Source: Hippea sp. KM1
GTDB lineage: Bacteria; Campylobacterota_A; Desulfurellia; Desulfurellales; Hippeaceae
Direction of reading: 5' to 3'
Assembly: GCF_000526195.1 (NCBI RefSeq)
Contig: NZ_JAFP01000001.1
Location: 1,622,001-1,686,000 of the forward strand
Length of the DNA stretch: 64,000 bases
The translations under genes and the position numbers were made by a program. Positions 26,712 through 34,299 of the stretch are shown here, one piece after another. The notes under the pieces were generated by a model. The model was not told the origin of the DNA. It did not search any database and saw nothing but the letters and a program-made list of their open reading frames with translations. Positions within the stretch are counted from its first letter, which is position 1, and every line of letters begins with the position of its first letter.

Positions 26712-27461
26712 ATGAAGAGAGTTGGTCTGGCTTGTTTGTTGTTCTTGTTTATTTTGCCCTTAAGGCTTAATGCCTCAAATGTCTGTGATAATATCAGCCT
26801 AAGCAGAATCATGCCTTATATGCCACCGGATTACAGAATCATAAGCAAAAAACTCCTTAGGGATGCAAACCTATGCGATATGCTTATATCGGTAAATGGC
26901 AAAATCATACCCGTATACGCCAACAGCAAAATAGCCATCATAGGCTCACTCTTCAAAGATGGTAAATCCATAAGCGACAAAGAGGTAAACGCATACCTGT
27001 CCAACCAATTCAAAAAGAGGTTTGATACATACGGCAAGCACCTAAATAGCCTCGTGGCCGCAGACTATTTTCCTCAACCATCAAAAAGAAACAGGTTCTT
27101 CTATCTTGTGGTTGACCCGCAATGCCCATATTCAAACAACATAAAAAACGACATCAAAAAGATATGCAATAGGCTCAAAATCGGGGCAAAACTCATCTTT
27201 ATAAGCAAATACAAAGGCTCTGAGGATCAAATATCCTCCTTTGTCTGCAACAAAAAGGGATTCAGCGACTATCTAAAAGACAACTTCGGCAACACCAACA
27301 GATGCAAAAGGGGCTCAGATTACATAAAAAGGAGCAATGACCTGATAATGGACGATTTAAGGATAACAGACACACCCACCATAATCCTGCCATCGGGCAA
27401 GAAATACTCAGGTATTAATACACATCTTATTGAACAATTCATAAAAAACAACACAAAATAA
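26712..27461 (+). CDS. DsbC-like periplasmic thioredoxin-fold protein with a CPYS active site
   Basis: 249 aa from ATG 26712. Residues 1-21 form a signal peptide (MKRVGLACLLFLFILPL...). Residues 50-90 resemble the DsbC/G dimerisation domain (DMLISVNGKIIPVYANSKIAIIGSLFKDGKSIS). The thioredoxin domain holds FYLVVDPQCPYSNNI, with Cys138-Pro-Tyr-Ser141 where DsbC has CxxC. The cis-Pro loop is TDTPTIILPSG, and a second Cys pair lies at about 179 and 198. The missing resolving Cys suggests a monothiol isomerase or glutathionylated-substrate role, not a dithiol oxidant. An upstream ATG (26703) lies inside the -10 box, so I use 26712. Confidence 0.78.
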   Translation: MKRVGLACLLFLFILPLRLNASNVCDNISLSRIMPYMPPDYRIISKKLLRDANLCDMLISVNGKIIPVYANSKIAIIGSLFKDGKSISDKEVNAYLSNQFKKRFDTYGKHLNSLVAADYFPQPSKRNRFFYLVVDPQCPYSNNIKNDIKKICNRLKIGAKLIFISKYKGSEDQISSFVCNKKGFSDYLKDNFGNTNRCKRGSDYIKRSNDLIMDDLRITDTPTIILPSGKKYSGINTHLIEQFIKNNTK

Positions 27462-27495
27462 CACAATTGTTAAAACAATAAAACAGACTTACAGA

Positions 27496-27524
27496 TTGAC
27501 TGGGAAGGAAACTTAGCCTATATT
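27496..27524 (+). promoter_or_regulatory. Promoter of the TRAP transporter operon
   Basis: TTGACT (27496-27501), a 17-base spacer and TATATT (27519-27524). A leader with GGGAGG precedes the ATG at 27551. Confidence 0.7.
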
Positions 27525-27550
27525 TTCCAAAACTCTTTAGGGAGGTCTGT

Positions 27551-28534
27551 ATGAGAAGATCGTTATTGTTGGTATTGCTGTTTTTGGTTATTGCATTCCC
27601 AAAAGCCTTTGGAAAAACCTATACGATAAACTTAGGAATCGTCACAACACCAAAGACATTCCATTACAAGGCGGCTCTGAAGTTTAAACAGATTGTCGAA
27701 AGAGAGAGCAACGGACAGATCAAGGTAATCATACACCACTCAGGCTCTGTCGGCAACGAGACCGACATCCTGCAGCAACTCCAGATGGGCGCCCTCCAGA
27801 TGGGCGTTATAACGGCAGGCCCCATTGACAAATTCGTTCCTGCAATCAAGGCCATAGAGTTTCCCTTTATATTCAACAGCTATAAACAGGCAGACGAGAT
27901 ATTGGACGGCAAAATAGGCAGGGCTATACTCGATGAGTTCCCAAAGGCCAATTTAGTGGGCTATCACTTCTTAGAAAACGGCTTTAGAAACCTGACAAAC
28001 TCCGTAATAAGGGTGCATTCTGCAAAGGACCTTAAGGGGTTAAAAATAAGGGTAATGAACAGCCAGTTCCATGTTAAGATCTGGAGGGCATTGGGCGCCA
28101 ATCCAACCCCAATGCCGTGGCCCATATACACACAGCTTGCCCAGCATGTAATAGATGGACAGGAAAACCCACTGGCCGTTATCTATCAATACAAGCTCTA
28201 TGAGGTTCAGAAGTATCTAACGCTCACAAGACATGTCTATTCCGCCTTGGTGTTTGTGGGAAGCAAGAAGTTTTACGACAGCCTGCCTGAAAACTACAAA
28301 AAACTCCTCTTCAAAGCAACCAAAGAGGCCTCGATATACGAGAGAAACCTCAACAGGCAAAAGGTGGCGTTCTTTTTGAAAGAGCTAAAAAAACACGGGA
28401 TGGTAATTGACGAACACCCGGATATAGAATCATTCAAGGTGAGGGTTGAGCCCCTCAAAGAGCAATTTCACGGGAAGGCAAGAAGGTATTTGGAGCAAAT
28501 CTTAAACTATGAGAAAGATAGCCAAAATCAGTAA
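27551..28534 (+). CDS. dctP: TRAP transporter solute receptor, DctP family
   Basis: A 327-aa periplasmic receptor with a signal peptide (MRRSLLLVLLFLVIAFPKAFG). The mature part follows the DctP pattern: AALKFKQIVERESNGQIKV, GNETDILQQLQMGALQMG, GLKIRVMNSQFHVKIWRALGANPTPMPWPIYTQLAQHVIDGQENPL. The Arg in KIRVMNS normally pairs with the substrate carboxylate, so an organic acid is likely. It is first in a DctP-DctQ-DctM operon with a clear promoter, and the dctQ start overlaps its end by 26 bases. The specific acid (C4-dicarboxylate, 2-oxoacid or other) is not determinable. Confidence 0.93.
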   Translation: MRRSLLLVLLFLVIAFPKAFGKTYTINLGIVTTPKTFHYKAALKFKQIVERESNGQIKVIIHHSGSVGNETDILQQLQMGALQMGVITAGPIDKFVPAIKAIEFPFIFNSYKQADEILDGKIGRAILDEFPKANLVGYHFLENGFRNLTNSVIRVHSAKDLKGLKIRVMNSQFHVKIWRALGANPTPMPWPIYTQLAQHVIDGQENPLAVIYQYKLYEVQKYLTLTRHVYSALVFVGSKKFYDSLPENYKKLLFKATKEASIYERNLNRQKVAFFLKELKKHGMVIDEHPDIESFKVRVEPLKEQFHGKARRYLEQILNYEKDSQNQ

Positions 28535-29000
28535 TCTTATAAGCAACACCATCAACAGATTAACAGAGGCGTTGGTGGTGCTGCTCCTTGTCGTTTTATC
28601 GTTCTTCATGGTGCTTTCCGTATTTTACAGGTATGTATTGAACAACTCCATCTATTACTCTTCGGAGCTTTGCAGGTTTTTGCTTGTCTATATCACATTC
28701 TTCGGTTCAACGGTGGCCTATAAACACAAAGCCCACATAGGAGTGGATGTTTTTGTTGAACACCTGCCGCATAAGGCCAAAAAGTCCGTTGAGCTATTTA
28801 TAGAGCTATCTTTTCTTTTGTTTATAGTCCTTCTATTTGCTGTAAGCCTAAAGTTTATGCCTATGATGTGGCTTCAAAAAACAGCAACCCTGCAGATACC
28901 CTATGCCTATGTGTTTTTAGTCATACCCATAAGCAGCTCTATCTTTAGCATCCACATTATAAACCGCATAATGGAAATAATAGCCCAATGGTCTGGCTGA
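28509..29000 (+). CDS. dctQ: TRAP transporter small permease subunit
   Basis: A 163-aa four-helix membrane protein of the DctQ family (TEALVVLLLVVLSFFMVLSVFYRYVLNNSIYYSSELCRFLLVYITFFGSTVAYKHKAHIGVDVFVE). The ELxRFLxVxxxFxGSxxAxxxxxHIxVD pattern is diagnostic. It partners the large permease to energise uptake with the sodium or proton gradient. It overlaps dctP by 26 bases and dctM by 13 bases. Confidence 0.93.
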   Translation: MRKIAKISNLISNTINRLTEALVVLLLVVLSFFMVLSVFYRYVLNNSIYYSSELCRFLLVYITFFGSTVAYKHKAHIGVDVFVEHLPHKAKKSVELFIELSFLLFIVLLFAVSLKFMPMMWLQKTATLQIPYAYVFLVIPISSSIFSIHIINRIMEIIAQWSG

Positions 29001-30247
29001 TAGTAATACTATTTATATTGATAGCCCTGTCGTTTCCCATATCTTTAGCCATTGGTCTGTCCACCGTTATAGCCTTTATTAGCTCACACCTGCCGCTTTA
29101 TATGATAGCCCAGAGGATGTTTTCAGGAGTCAACTCATACATGCTCCTTGCTGTGCCGCTATTTATGTTTGCTGGAGCCCTTATGGACAGCGGGGGCCTA
29201 TCCAGAAGGATAGTCAGGCTTGCAGAATCCATGGTGGGGCACCTACGGGGAGGCCTAGCCATATCGGCCATACTATCGAGCATGCTGTTTGCCGGTGTCA
29301 GCGGCTCTGCTGCGGCAGATACAGCGGCCATAGGCTCCATCCTTATACCATCGATGAAAAGGCAGGGGTATGATGAAGACTTTGCGGCAAGTATTGTGGC
29401 AAGTGGCGGCTCCATTGGCGTTATCATACCACCATCGATACCCATGATTATTTACGGATTCATAACGAGCGTCTCTATCGGAAAACTCTTTATTGCGGGC
29501 ATACTGCCCGGCATACTTATAGGCATCTCGCTTTCTGTCTTAGCATATATATTCTCAAAGGATAGCTATAGAACAAGGGAAAGATTCGATAAAAAAGAGT
29601 TTATAGAGGCCCTTCGAGGCTCCATATGGGCCTTAGGCACCCCGATTATAGTCATAGGCGGCATATTGGGGGGCATATTCACAGCCACTGAGTCGGCAGC
29701 CTGCGCCGTTATATACTCTCTGATTGTGGGATTTTTTATCTATAGGGAGATGAACATAAAAAAGCTATACAAGGCGGCCTTAAACAGCATAATAACAAGC
29801 TCCGTAATACTGTTCATTATTGCCGTTGCCAGCGTATTCTCCTGGTATCTCTCTATGAACAATGTGCAGGAGGCATTAAAAGCCCTATTAAGCTCTTTCT
29901 CTCATGATAGGGTTGTATTGATATTGGTTGTCAACCTGTTTTTGCTCATCATGGGAACATTTGTTGAAACAACGGCCTCGCTAATACTGTTTGTGCCTGT
30001 GGTTGCGCCCATATTAAACCAGGCAGGCCTCCACCCCATAACGGCCGGTGTCATGATCGTTACAAACTTAGCCATAGGCATGCTCACACCCCCTTTGGGT
30101 ATCTGTCTAATTGTCTCATCATCCATAGCCCAGAGCAGGATACTCAGCGTCTCCAAAGCGGTTTTACCGTTCCTTGCAGTAATGATACTAAATCTGCTTA
30201 TTATAGCCTTCTTTCCGCCGCTAACGACGCTATTAATCTCTTTTTAA
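28988..30247 (+). CDS. dctM: TRAP transporter large permease subunit
   Basis: A 419-aa polytopic protein with about 11-12 helices. It has the DctM motifs AVPLFMFAGALMDSGGLSRRIVRLAESMVGHLRGGLA, AGVSGSAAADTAAIGSILIPSMKRQGYDEDFAASIVASGGSIGVIIPPSIPMIIYG, ESAACAVIYSLIVG and LGICLIVSS. It forms the transport channel of the tripartite ATP-independent periplasmic system. Last gene of the operon; 65 bases separate it from the truncated EAL gene. Confidence 0.95.
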   Translation: MVWLIVILFILIALSFPISLAIGLSTVIAFISSHLPLYMIAQRMFSGVNSYMLLAVPLFMFAGALMDSGGLSRRIVRLAESMVGHLRGGLAISAILSSMLFAGVSGSAAADTAAIGSILIPSMKRQGYDEDFAASIVASGGSIGVIIPPSIPMIIYGFITSVSIGKLFIAGILPGILIGISLSVLAYIFSKDSYRTRERFDKKEFIEALRGSIWALGTPIIVIGGILGGIFTATESAACAVIYSLIVGFFIYREMNIKKLYKAALNSIITSSVILFIIAVASVFSWYLSMNNVQEALKALLSSFSHDRVVLILVVNLFLLIMGTFVETTASLILFVPVVAPILNQAGLHPITAGVMIVTNLAIGMLTPPLGICLIVSSSIAQSRILSVSKAVLPFLAVMILNLLIIAFFPPLTTLLISF

Positions 30248-30312
30248 CAGCAGCTTTAAAGAAGCTTAACACTCCAGCCATACAAACATAAAAAAACTAT
30301 GGAGGTGAATGC

Positions 30313-30795
30313 ATGCAAACTGCTTCTGCCGATATAAACAGGCTTACAACAAACGCCCCAACATCGAAGCACTCAAACAGTATAGGTTTATGGAAAAACA
30401 TCGTTGAAATACTTGATTTTGCGTTCCAACCCATTGTCAGTATAGAAAATGGTGAACTCCTGGCTTTAGAGGCGCTCCTCAGGAATTATCAAAAAGCTGG
30501 ATTTTGTTCTATACCCAGTGTATTCGACGAAGCTTACAAGGAAGGCGTGCTGTATAAGCTGGACCTTCTTTTAAGGAGAAAAGCCCTTTCTAAATTCAAA
30601 AAGCTAAACCTCAACGGCGTTCAATTGTTCTACAACCTCGATTACAGAATACTCGATATGCCCGACTTCAGCTACGGAAACACCAAAAAAATCTTAAAAG
30701 ATGCAGGCTTTAACAAAAATCACATATGTTTTGAATTAAGTGAAGTGGGCGGTAAACATGCATGGGTCAATTACCTAAGGGTTGGGCGTTTCTGA
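30313..30795 (+). pseudogene. Truncated EAL-domain (c-di-GMP phosphodiesterase) gene
   Basis: 160 aa with a strong ribosome site (GGAGGTG). Residues 32-145 match the first half of an EAL domain: FAFQPIVSIENGELLALEALLR (EAL motif at 53-55), LFYNLD (substrate Asn near 108) and ICFELSE (Glu near 141). The homology stops there and is replaced by VGGKHAWVNYLRVGRF and a stop. The DDFG loop, catalytic Lys and final Glu/Gln motifs are missing, so it cannot hydrolyse c-di-GMP. The break coincides with the left edge of the T-rich ABC cassette, pointing to disruption by insertion or deletion. Confidence 0.8.
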
Positions 30796-30817
30796 AGTCA
30801 TGAAATTATTTTCAAAA

Positions 30818-30846
30818 TTGACTTTGATCTTTTGGAGTAGTAATAT
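30818..30846 (+). promoter_or_regulatory. Promoter of the ABC cassette, leaderless arrangement
   Basis: TTGACT (30818-30823), a 17-base spacer and TAATAT (30841-30846), nearly consensus. The -10 box ends 6 bases before the GTG start at 30853. Confidence 0.7.
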
Positions 30847-30852
30847 TCAAAT

Positions 30853-32523
30853 GTGAATGAGGTTAACAAGGGAAAATTAACTATATACGATGTAATTGTT
30901 GTTGGGTTATTAATTTTTGTTGTTTTGTCCATTGAAATGATGGCCAAAAGATGGGAAGCTCCTTTTGTTCCTAACGCCCACATTTCCCTCAACCCCATAA
31001 ATCTTGTTAAATATACGCTTTATTCAGCGACAAGGGGTTTTATGGCTTACTTTTTATCACTAATTTTTACCCTTGTTGTGGGTTATGCTGCAGCAAAGAA
31101 CAGGTATTTGGAGAAGCTCATCATACCTACACTTGATATACTTCAATCGGTTCCTGTTTTGGGTTTTCTCCCTGGTTTAATGTTAGCATTGATATCCCTT
31201 TTTCCCCACTCCGAGATCGGGCTTGAATTTGTTTCTATAATTATGATTTTTACGGGGCAGGTGTGGAATATGACCTTTAGCTTCTATCAATCCCTAAAGT
31301 CAATTCCAAGGGAACTTATCGAAGCGGCTCGCGTTTATAAACTGTCCAAATGGGCTGTTTTTTGGAATGTTGAAGTACCGTATGCAATGCCTGGTCTTGT
31401 TTGGAATAGTATGATGTCAATGGCTGGCGGCTGGTTTTTCCTAACGGTCTGTGAGGCCTTTACATTGGGCAACAAATCTTACTCAGTTCCTGGTATAGGG
31501 TCTTATATGGCTTTAGCTATAGATAAAGGTTATCTTCCAGGGGAAATTCTGGGTATAGCGGCAATGGTTGTAATGATTGTAGCAATAGATGTATTTTTCT
31601 GGAGGCCAATAAATGTTTGGGCGAGGAAATTTTCAGAAAAAGAAGATGATACAACAAAGGGCTCTATTGTTTTAGACATCCTTGTAAATTCACATGTAAC
31701 GAGATTTTTTAGGGAATATTTGCTGTATAGGATGAGAGGCATTATTTTAACCAGAGCGAAGAAATCCCAAAGTTTGCATGATACAAAAAAGAGGGGTTTT
31801 CAGGATACCATCTTTACTGTTTTTATCTACGCACTTTTAGTGCTTGTTGTTTATGAGGTTTATGTGTTTGTTAGGCATGTGAGGTTGGAAGACTTTTACA
31901 AAATACTATTGGGCGATGCTGTTACTGGTCTAAGGGTTTATTTAAGTGTTGCGTTGTCTATTGCTTGGGCGGTTCCTGTTGGCATTCTGATAGGCAAAAG
32001 TTCCAAGCTTTCATCAAAACTTCAGCCTGTTGTTCAAGTTCTGGCTTCGTTTCCAGCCCCTTTAGTGTACCCTTGGTTTGTTATGCTTTTTCCAAATTTA
32101 AATTATTCGTCTGTTCTTTTAATGATGCTTGGGACACAGTGGTATATCTTGTTCAATGTAATAGCTGGTGCATCTACTGTTCCAAGGCAGTTGGAAGAGG
32201 CTACGAGAGTTTTTGGTGTCAGAGGACTGAAGAAGCTATTCACTCTTTATGTTCCCGTTATTTTTCCTTACTTGATAACAGGTATTATAACGGCTGCAGG
32301 CGGAGCATGGAATGCGAGTATTGTGGCTGAGTATATGAATATAAAGGGTAGAATTATAGAGGCTTTTGGTTTAGGTGCTATGATTAACAATTTTGCAGAT
32401 TTGGGCAAGTTGCACCTTTTATCTGTGAGCGTTATTATTATGTCCTTGAGCGTTGTATTGATAAATAGACTTGTGTGGAGACCCCTTCAAAGGTTTGCGG
32501 CAGAAAGATTTTCTTTGGAGTAG
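30853..32523 (+). CDS. Two-domain ABC permease (NitT/TauT-like), foreign-looking
   Basis: 556 aa with two binding-protein-dependent permease halves, each ending in the EAA loop that contacts the ATPase. These are [30 protein letters not shown] (about 155-185) and [31 protein letters not shown] (about 440-470). Family resemblance is to nitrate/taurine/bicarbonate permeases, but both halves are fused on one chain and no binding protein is nearby. Codons are T-rich, unlike the A/C-rich flanks, which suggests horizontal transfer. GTG 30853 is the start; the nearest GGAG is 15 bases upstream, so the mRNA is probably leaderless. The ATPase gene follows at 32529. Confidence 0.87.
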   Translation: MNEVNKGKLTIYDVIVVGLLIFVVLSIEMMAKRWEAPFVPNAHISLNPINLVKYTLYSATRGFMAYFLSLIFTLVVGYAAAKNRYLEKLIIPTLDILQSVPVLGFLPGLMLALISLFPHSEIGLEFVSIIMIFTGQVWNMTFSFYQSLKSIPRELIEAARVYKLSKWAVFWNVEVPYAMPGLVWNSMMSMAGGWFFLTVCEAFTLGNKSYSVPGIGSYMALAIDKGYLPGEILGIAAMVVMIVAIDVFFWRPINVWARKFSEKEDDTTKGSIVLDILVNSHVTRFFREYLLYRMRGIILTRAKKSQSLHDTKKRGFQDTIFTVFIYALLVLVVYEVYVFVRHVRLEDFYKILLGDAVTGLRVYLSVALSIAWAVPVGILIGKSSKLSSKLQPVVQVLASFPAPLVYPWFVMLFPNLNYSSVLLMMLGTQWYILFNVIAGASTVPRQLEEATRVFGVRGLKKLFTLYVPVIFPYLITGIITAAGGAWNASIVAEYMNIKGRIIEAFGLGAMINNFADLGKLHLLSVSVIIMSLSVVLINRLVWRPLQRFAAERFSLE

Positions 32524-32528
32524 ATGTT

Positions 32529-33800
32529 ATGGCTTTGATTGATGTTAAGAATGTCAGTATGGTTTTCTCTATGTCAAAAGCTGAGGAACTGAAGGTCTTG
32601 GAGGATATAAATTTATCTGTCGATGAGGGCGAGATAGTGTCAATTTTGGGCCCATCGGGATGTGGTAAATCAACCCTTTTAAGAATTATTGCGGGGCTGT
32701 TGAAGCCTACTGAAGGAGAGATTTACTATAAGGGCAAAAAGCAAGTGGGTGTAAACGATAACATGGCTATGGTTTTCCAAAATTTTGCTTTGTTCCCTTG
32801 GAAAACAGTATGGGAAAATATTGAAATAGGTGTAAAAAATCCAGACTCAAATATTGAAGAGAGAATAAAGCATGTAATTGATATGGTAGGCTTGGAAGGT
32901 TTTGAAGAGGTTTATCCTAAGAATCTGTCGGGCGGGATGAAACAGAGAGTTGGTATTGCGAGGGCGTTGGTTTCTGACCCAGAGGTATTGTGTATGGATG
33001 AACCCTTTAGTGCGTTGGATGTTTTGACTGCAGAGAACCTAAGGGAAGAGGTAATGGATCTTTGGTTCTCTGGCGACACCACCTTGAAAAATATCATCAT
33101 CATTACACATAATGTTACGGAAGCTGTTTATATGGCCGACAAAATCGTTATAATGTCAACCAAACCGGGCAAAATAGAGCTTGTTTACGATAACAACCTA
33201 CCCCATCCGAGAATTCAAAATAGTCCACAGTTTTTAAAGGTGGTTGAGACCATAAGGGGTTATTTGACAAGGCACATAGTTCCCGATGAACCGCAGAAGA
33301 AAATATTCAAACAGATTTTGCCCTTACCACCAACCACTGTTAGCGAGGTTATAGGTTTGCTTGAAATATTGGATGATAATGATGGTAGAATGGATATGTT
33401 TGAACTTTCAGAAAGGATCCATAGGAGATTTACCTCCGTAATGCTCATATCTACAGCGGCAGAGTTTTTGGGATTTGTCGAGACCCCTCTTAAGTGGGTT
33501 GTACTCACAAAGATGGGGAGGAAATTCTTAGATGCTGATGTCAATTTGAGAAAAGAGATATTTAGAGCTCAGTTACTGAAATTGCCTATTGTAAAAGAGT
33601 TCGTGAGGTTTACACAAGATAACGATAGTGTGGTTAGTTTTGGTGAAGCAAGGGCATTTTTGAAAGGGCTTTTACCCGAAGAGAAAGCGTTGACGGTTTT
33701 GAGGACTATTTTGAACTTTTGTATGTATGCCGAGATCTTGGATTATGATTCAAGGGAGAATGAAATTTCATTGAATCCTGACATTGATATTAAGGTATAA
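32529..33800 (+). CDS. ABC ATPase with C-terminal AAA-associated domain
   Basis: 423 aa. Residues 1-250 are a NitT/TauT-type ABC ATPase: Walker [15 protein letters not shown]-loop [12 protein letters not shown], signature [16 protein letters not shown] and Walker [13 protein letters not shown]. Residues 275-420 match the AAA-associated C-terminal domain ([31 protein letters not shown]...), a winged-helix-like regulatory module found on a subset of such ATPases. ATG 32529 has GGAG 9 bases upstream; a longer in-frame start at 32475 would lie inside the permease gene. Same T-rich codon use as the permease. The substrate is unknown. Confidence 0.88.
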   Translation: MALIDVKNVSMVFSMSKAEELKVLEDINLSVDEGEIVSILGPSGCGKSTLLRIIAGLLKPTEGEIYYKGKKQVGVNDNMAMVFQNFALFPWKTVWENIEIGVKNPDSNIEERIKHVIDMVGLEGFEEVYPKNLSGGMKQRVGIARALVSDPEVLCMDEPFSALDVLTAENLREEVMDLWFSGDTTLKNIIIITHNVTEAVYMADKIVIMSTKPGKIELVYDNNLPHPRIQNSPQFLKVVETIRGYLTRHIVPDEPQKKIFKQILPLPPTTVSEVIGLLEILDDNDGRMDMFELSERIHRRFTSVMLISTAAEFLGFVETPLKWVVLTKMGRKFLDADVNLRKEIFRAQLLKLPIVKEFVRFTQDNDSVVSFGEARAFLKGLLPEEKALTVLRTILNFCMYAEILDYDSRENEISLNPDIDIKV

Positions 33801-33811
33801 CTTACTAAGGC

Positions 33812-34006
33812 TATACCGCCCCGCTTGTCAAGTCAATTCTTCTCATTTCCCTTCTCCCTATCTCCTTAACCCTCAGTTAATAGGATTACCACACATACTT
33901 CTGAGGTAACTATGTTTTTCTTTGTTTCTGATATATACCCGTATACCTCAAAAAGCGCCTTATACCCAATAGCAGAGTGTAATCTTTTGCTATTCTTATC
34001 CGCCAT
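33812..34006 (-). mobile_element. IS3-type element remnant (3' end)
   Basis: On the minus strand, codons 34006 to 33866 encode MADKNSKRLHSAIGYKALFEVYGYI... and stop. RLHSAIGYKxxFE is the C-terminal end of an IS3-family integrase-core transposase. Beyond the stop, 33812-33836 holds a G/C-block next to TTGTCAAGTCAATT that looks like a terminal inverted repeat. The catalytic DDE region is absent, so the element is dead. It is fused to an IS256 fragment. Confidence 0.6.
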
Positions 34007-34176
34007 GTTCTTTAACAAACACATCTCTTTCGGCTAACATAATAGACGATAGGGTCTGTGTTATCAGCTCTTTTATGAGGTCTGGCAGGATACTTTTCAG
34101 TTTTATCATTTAAAACCTCATCCTTAAGGATTGGGTGTTGGATTGCACAAGATATTGTACGCTATCGTGTAAGCTC
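33996..34176 (-). mobile_element. IS256-type element remnant (5' end)
   Basis: On the minus strand an ATG at 34109 opens MIKLKSILPDLIKELITQTL...LAERDVFVKEHGG, then a stop at 33996-33998. This matches the start of Mutator/IS256-family transposases. Upstream, 34151-34176 reads on the minus strand as GAGCTTACACGATAGCG..., close to IS256-type terminal inverted repeats (G-x-x-CTTACAC). Only the first 37 codons remain. Confidence 0.6.
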
Positions 34177-34299
34177 ATTTATTATGGAGAAAAAGGCTCT
34201 ATATCCAAGGAGTTTTTTGATGCAACATTGGGGCTTTTAAAAAAATCATCCAAGTCTTATGGGTATCCATTGTGCGTATGCCTGATACAGGCTAAATAA
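34177..34299 (+). pseudogene. Short host-gene remnant, weakly GGDEF-like
   Basis: Directly outside the IS256 inverted repeat, an open stretch encodes GSISKEFFDATLGLLKKSSK followed by SYGYPLCVCLIQAK and a stop. The spacing of FF, L-x-x-L-L, YGYPL and LI resembles the start of a GGDEF domain. It could be the 3' remainder of the signalling gene whose EAL half begins at 30313, but it is short and the match is by eye. It overlaps the helicase gene end by 8 bases. Confidence 0.25.

Noticed and set aside
32475-32528. Longer start of the ABC ATPase inside the permease gene
   Set aside because: The added 18 residues have no similarity to ABC ATPase N-termini, and ATG 32529 has GGAG at good spacing.
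33794-33819. Hairpin GGTATA...TATACC after the ABC ATPase gene
   Set aside because: Six-base A/T-rich stem with a 12-base loop and no T-run; too weak to call a terminator.
30774-34142. Imperfect direct repeat flanking the ABC cassette (CCTAAGGGTTGGGCG at left, CCTTAAGGATTGGGTG at right)
   Set aside because: Only about 15 of 20 bases match, and the right copy lies between the IS256 transposase start and its terminal repeat, so it is not a target-site duplication.
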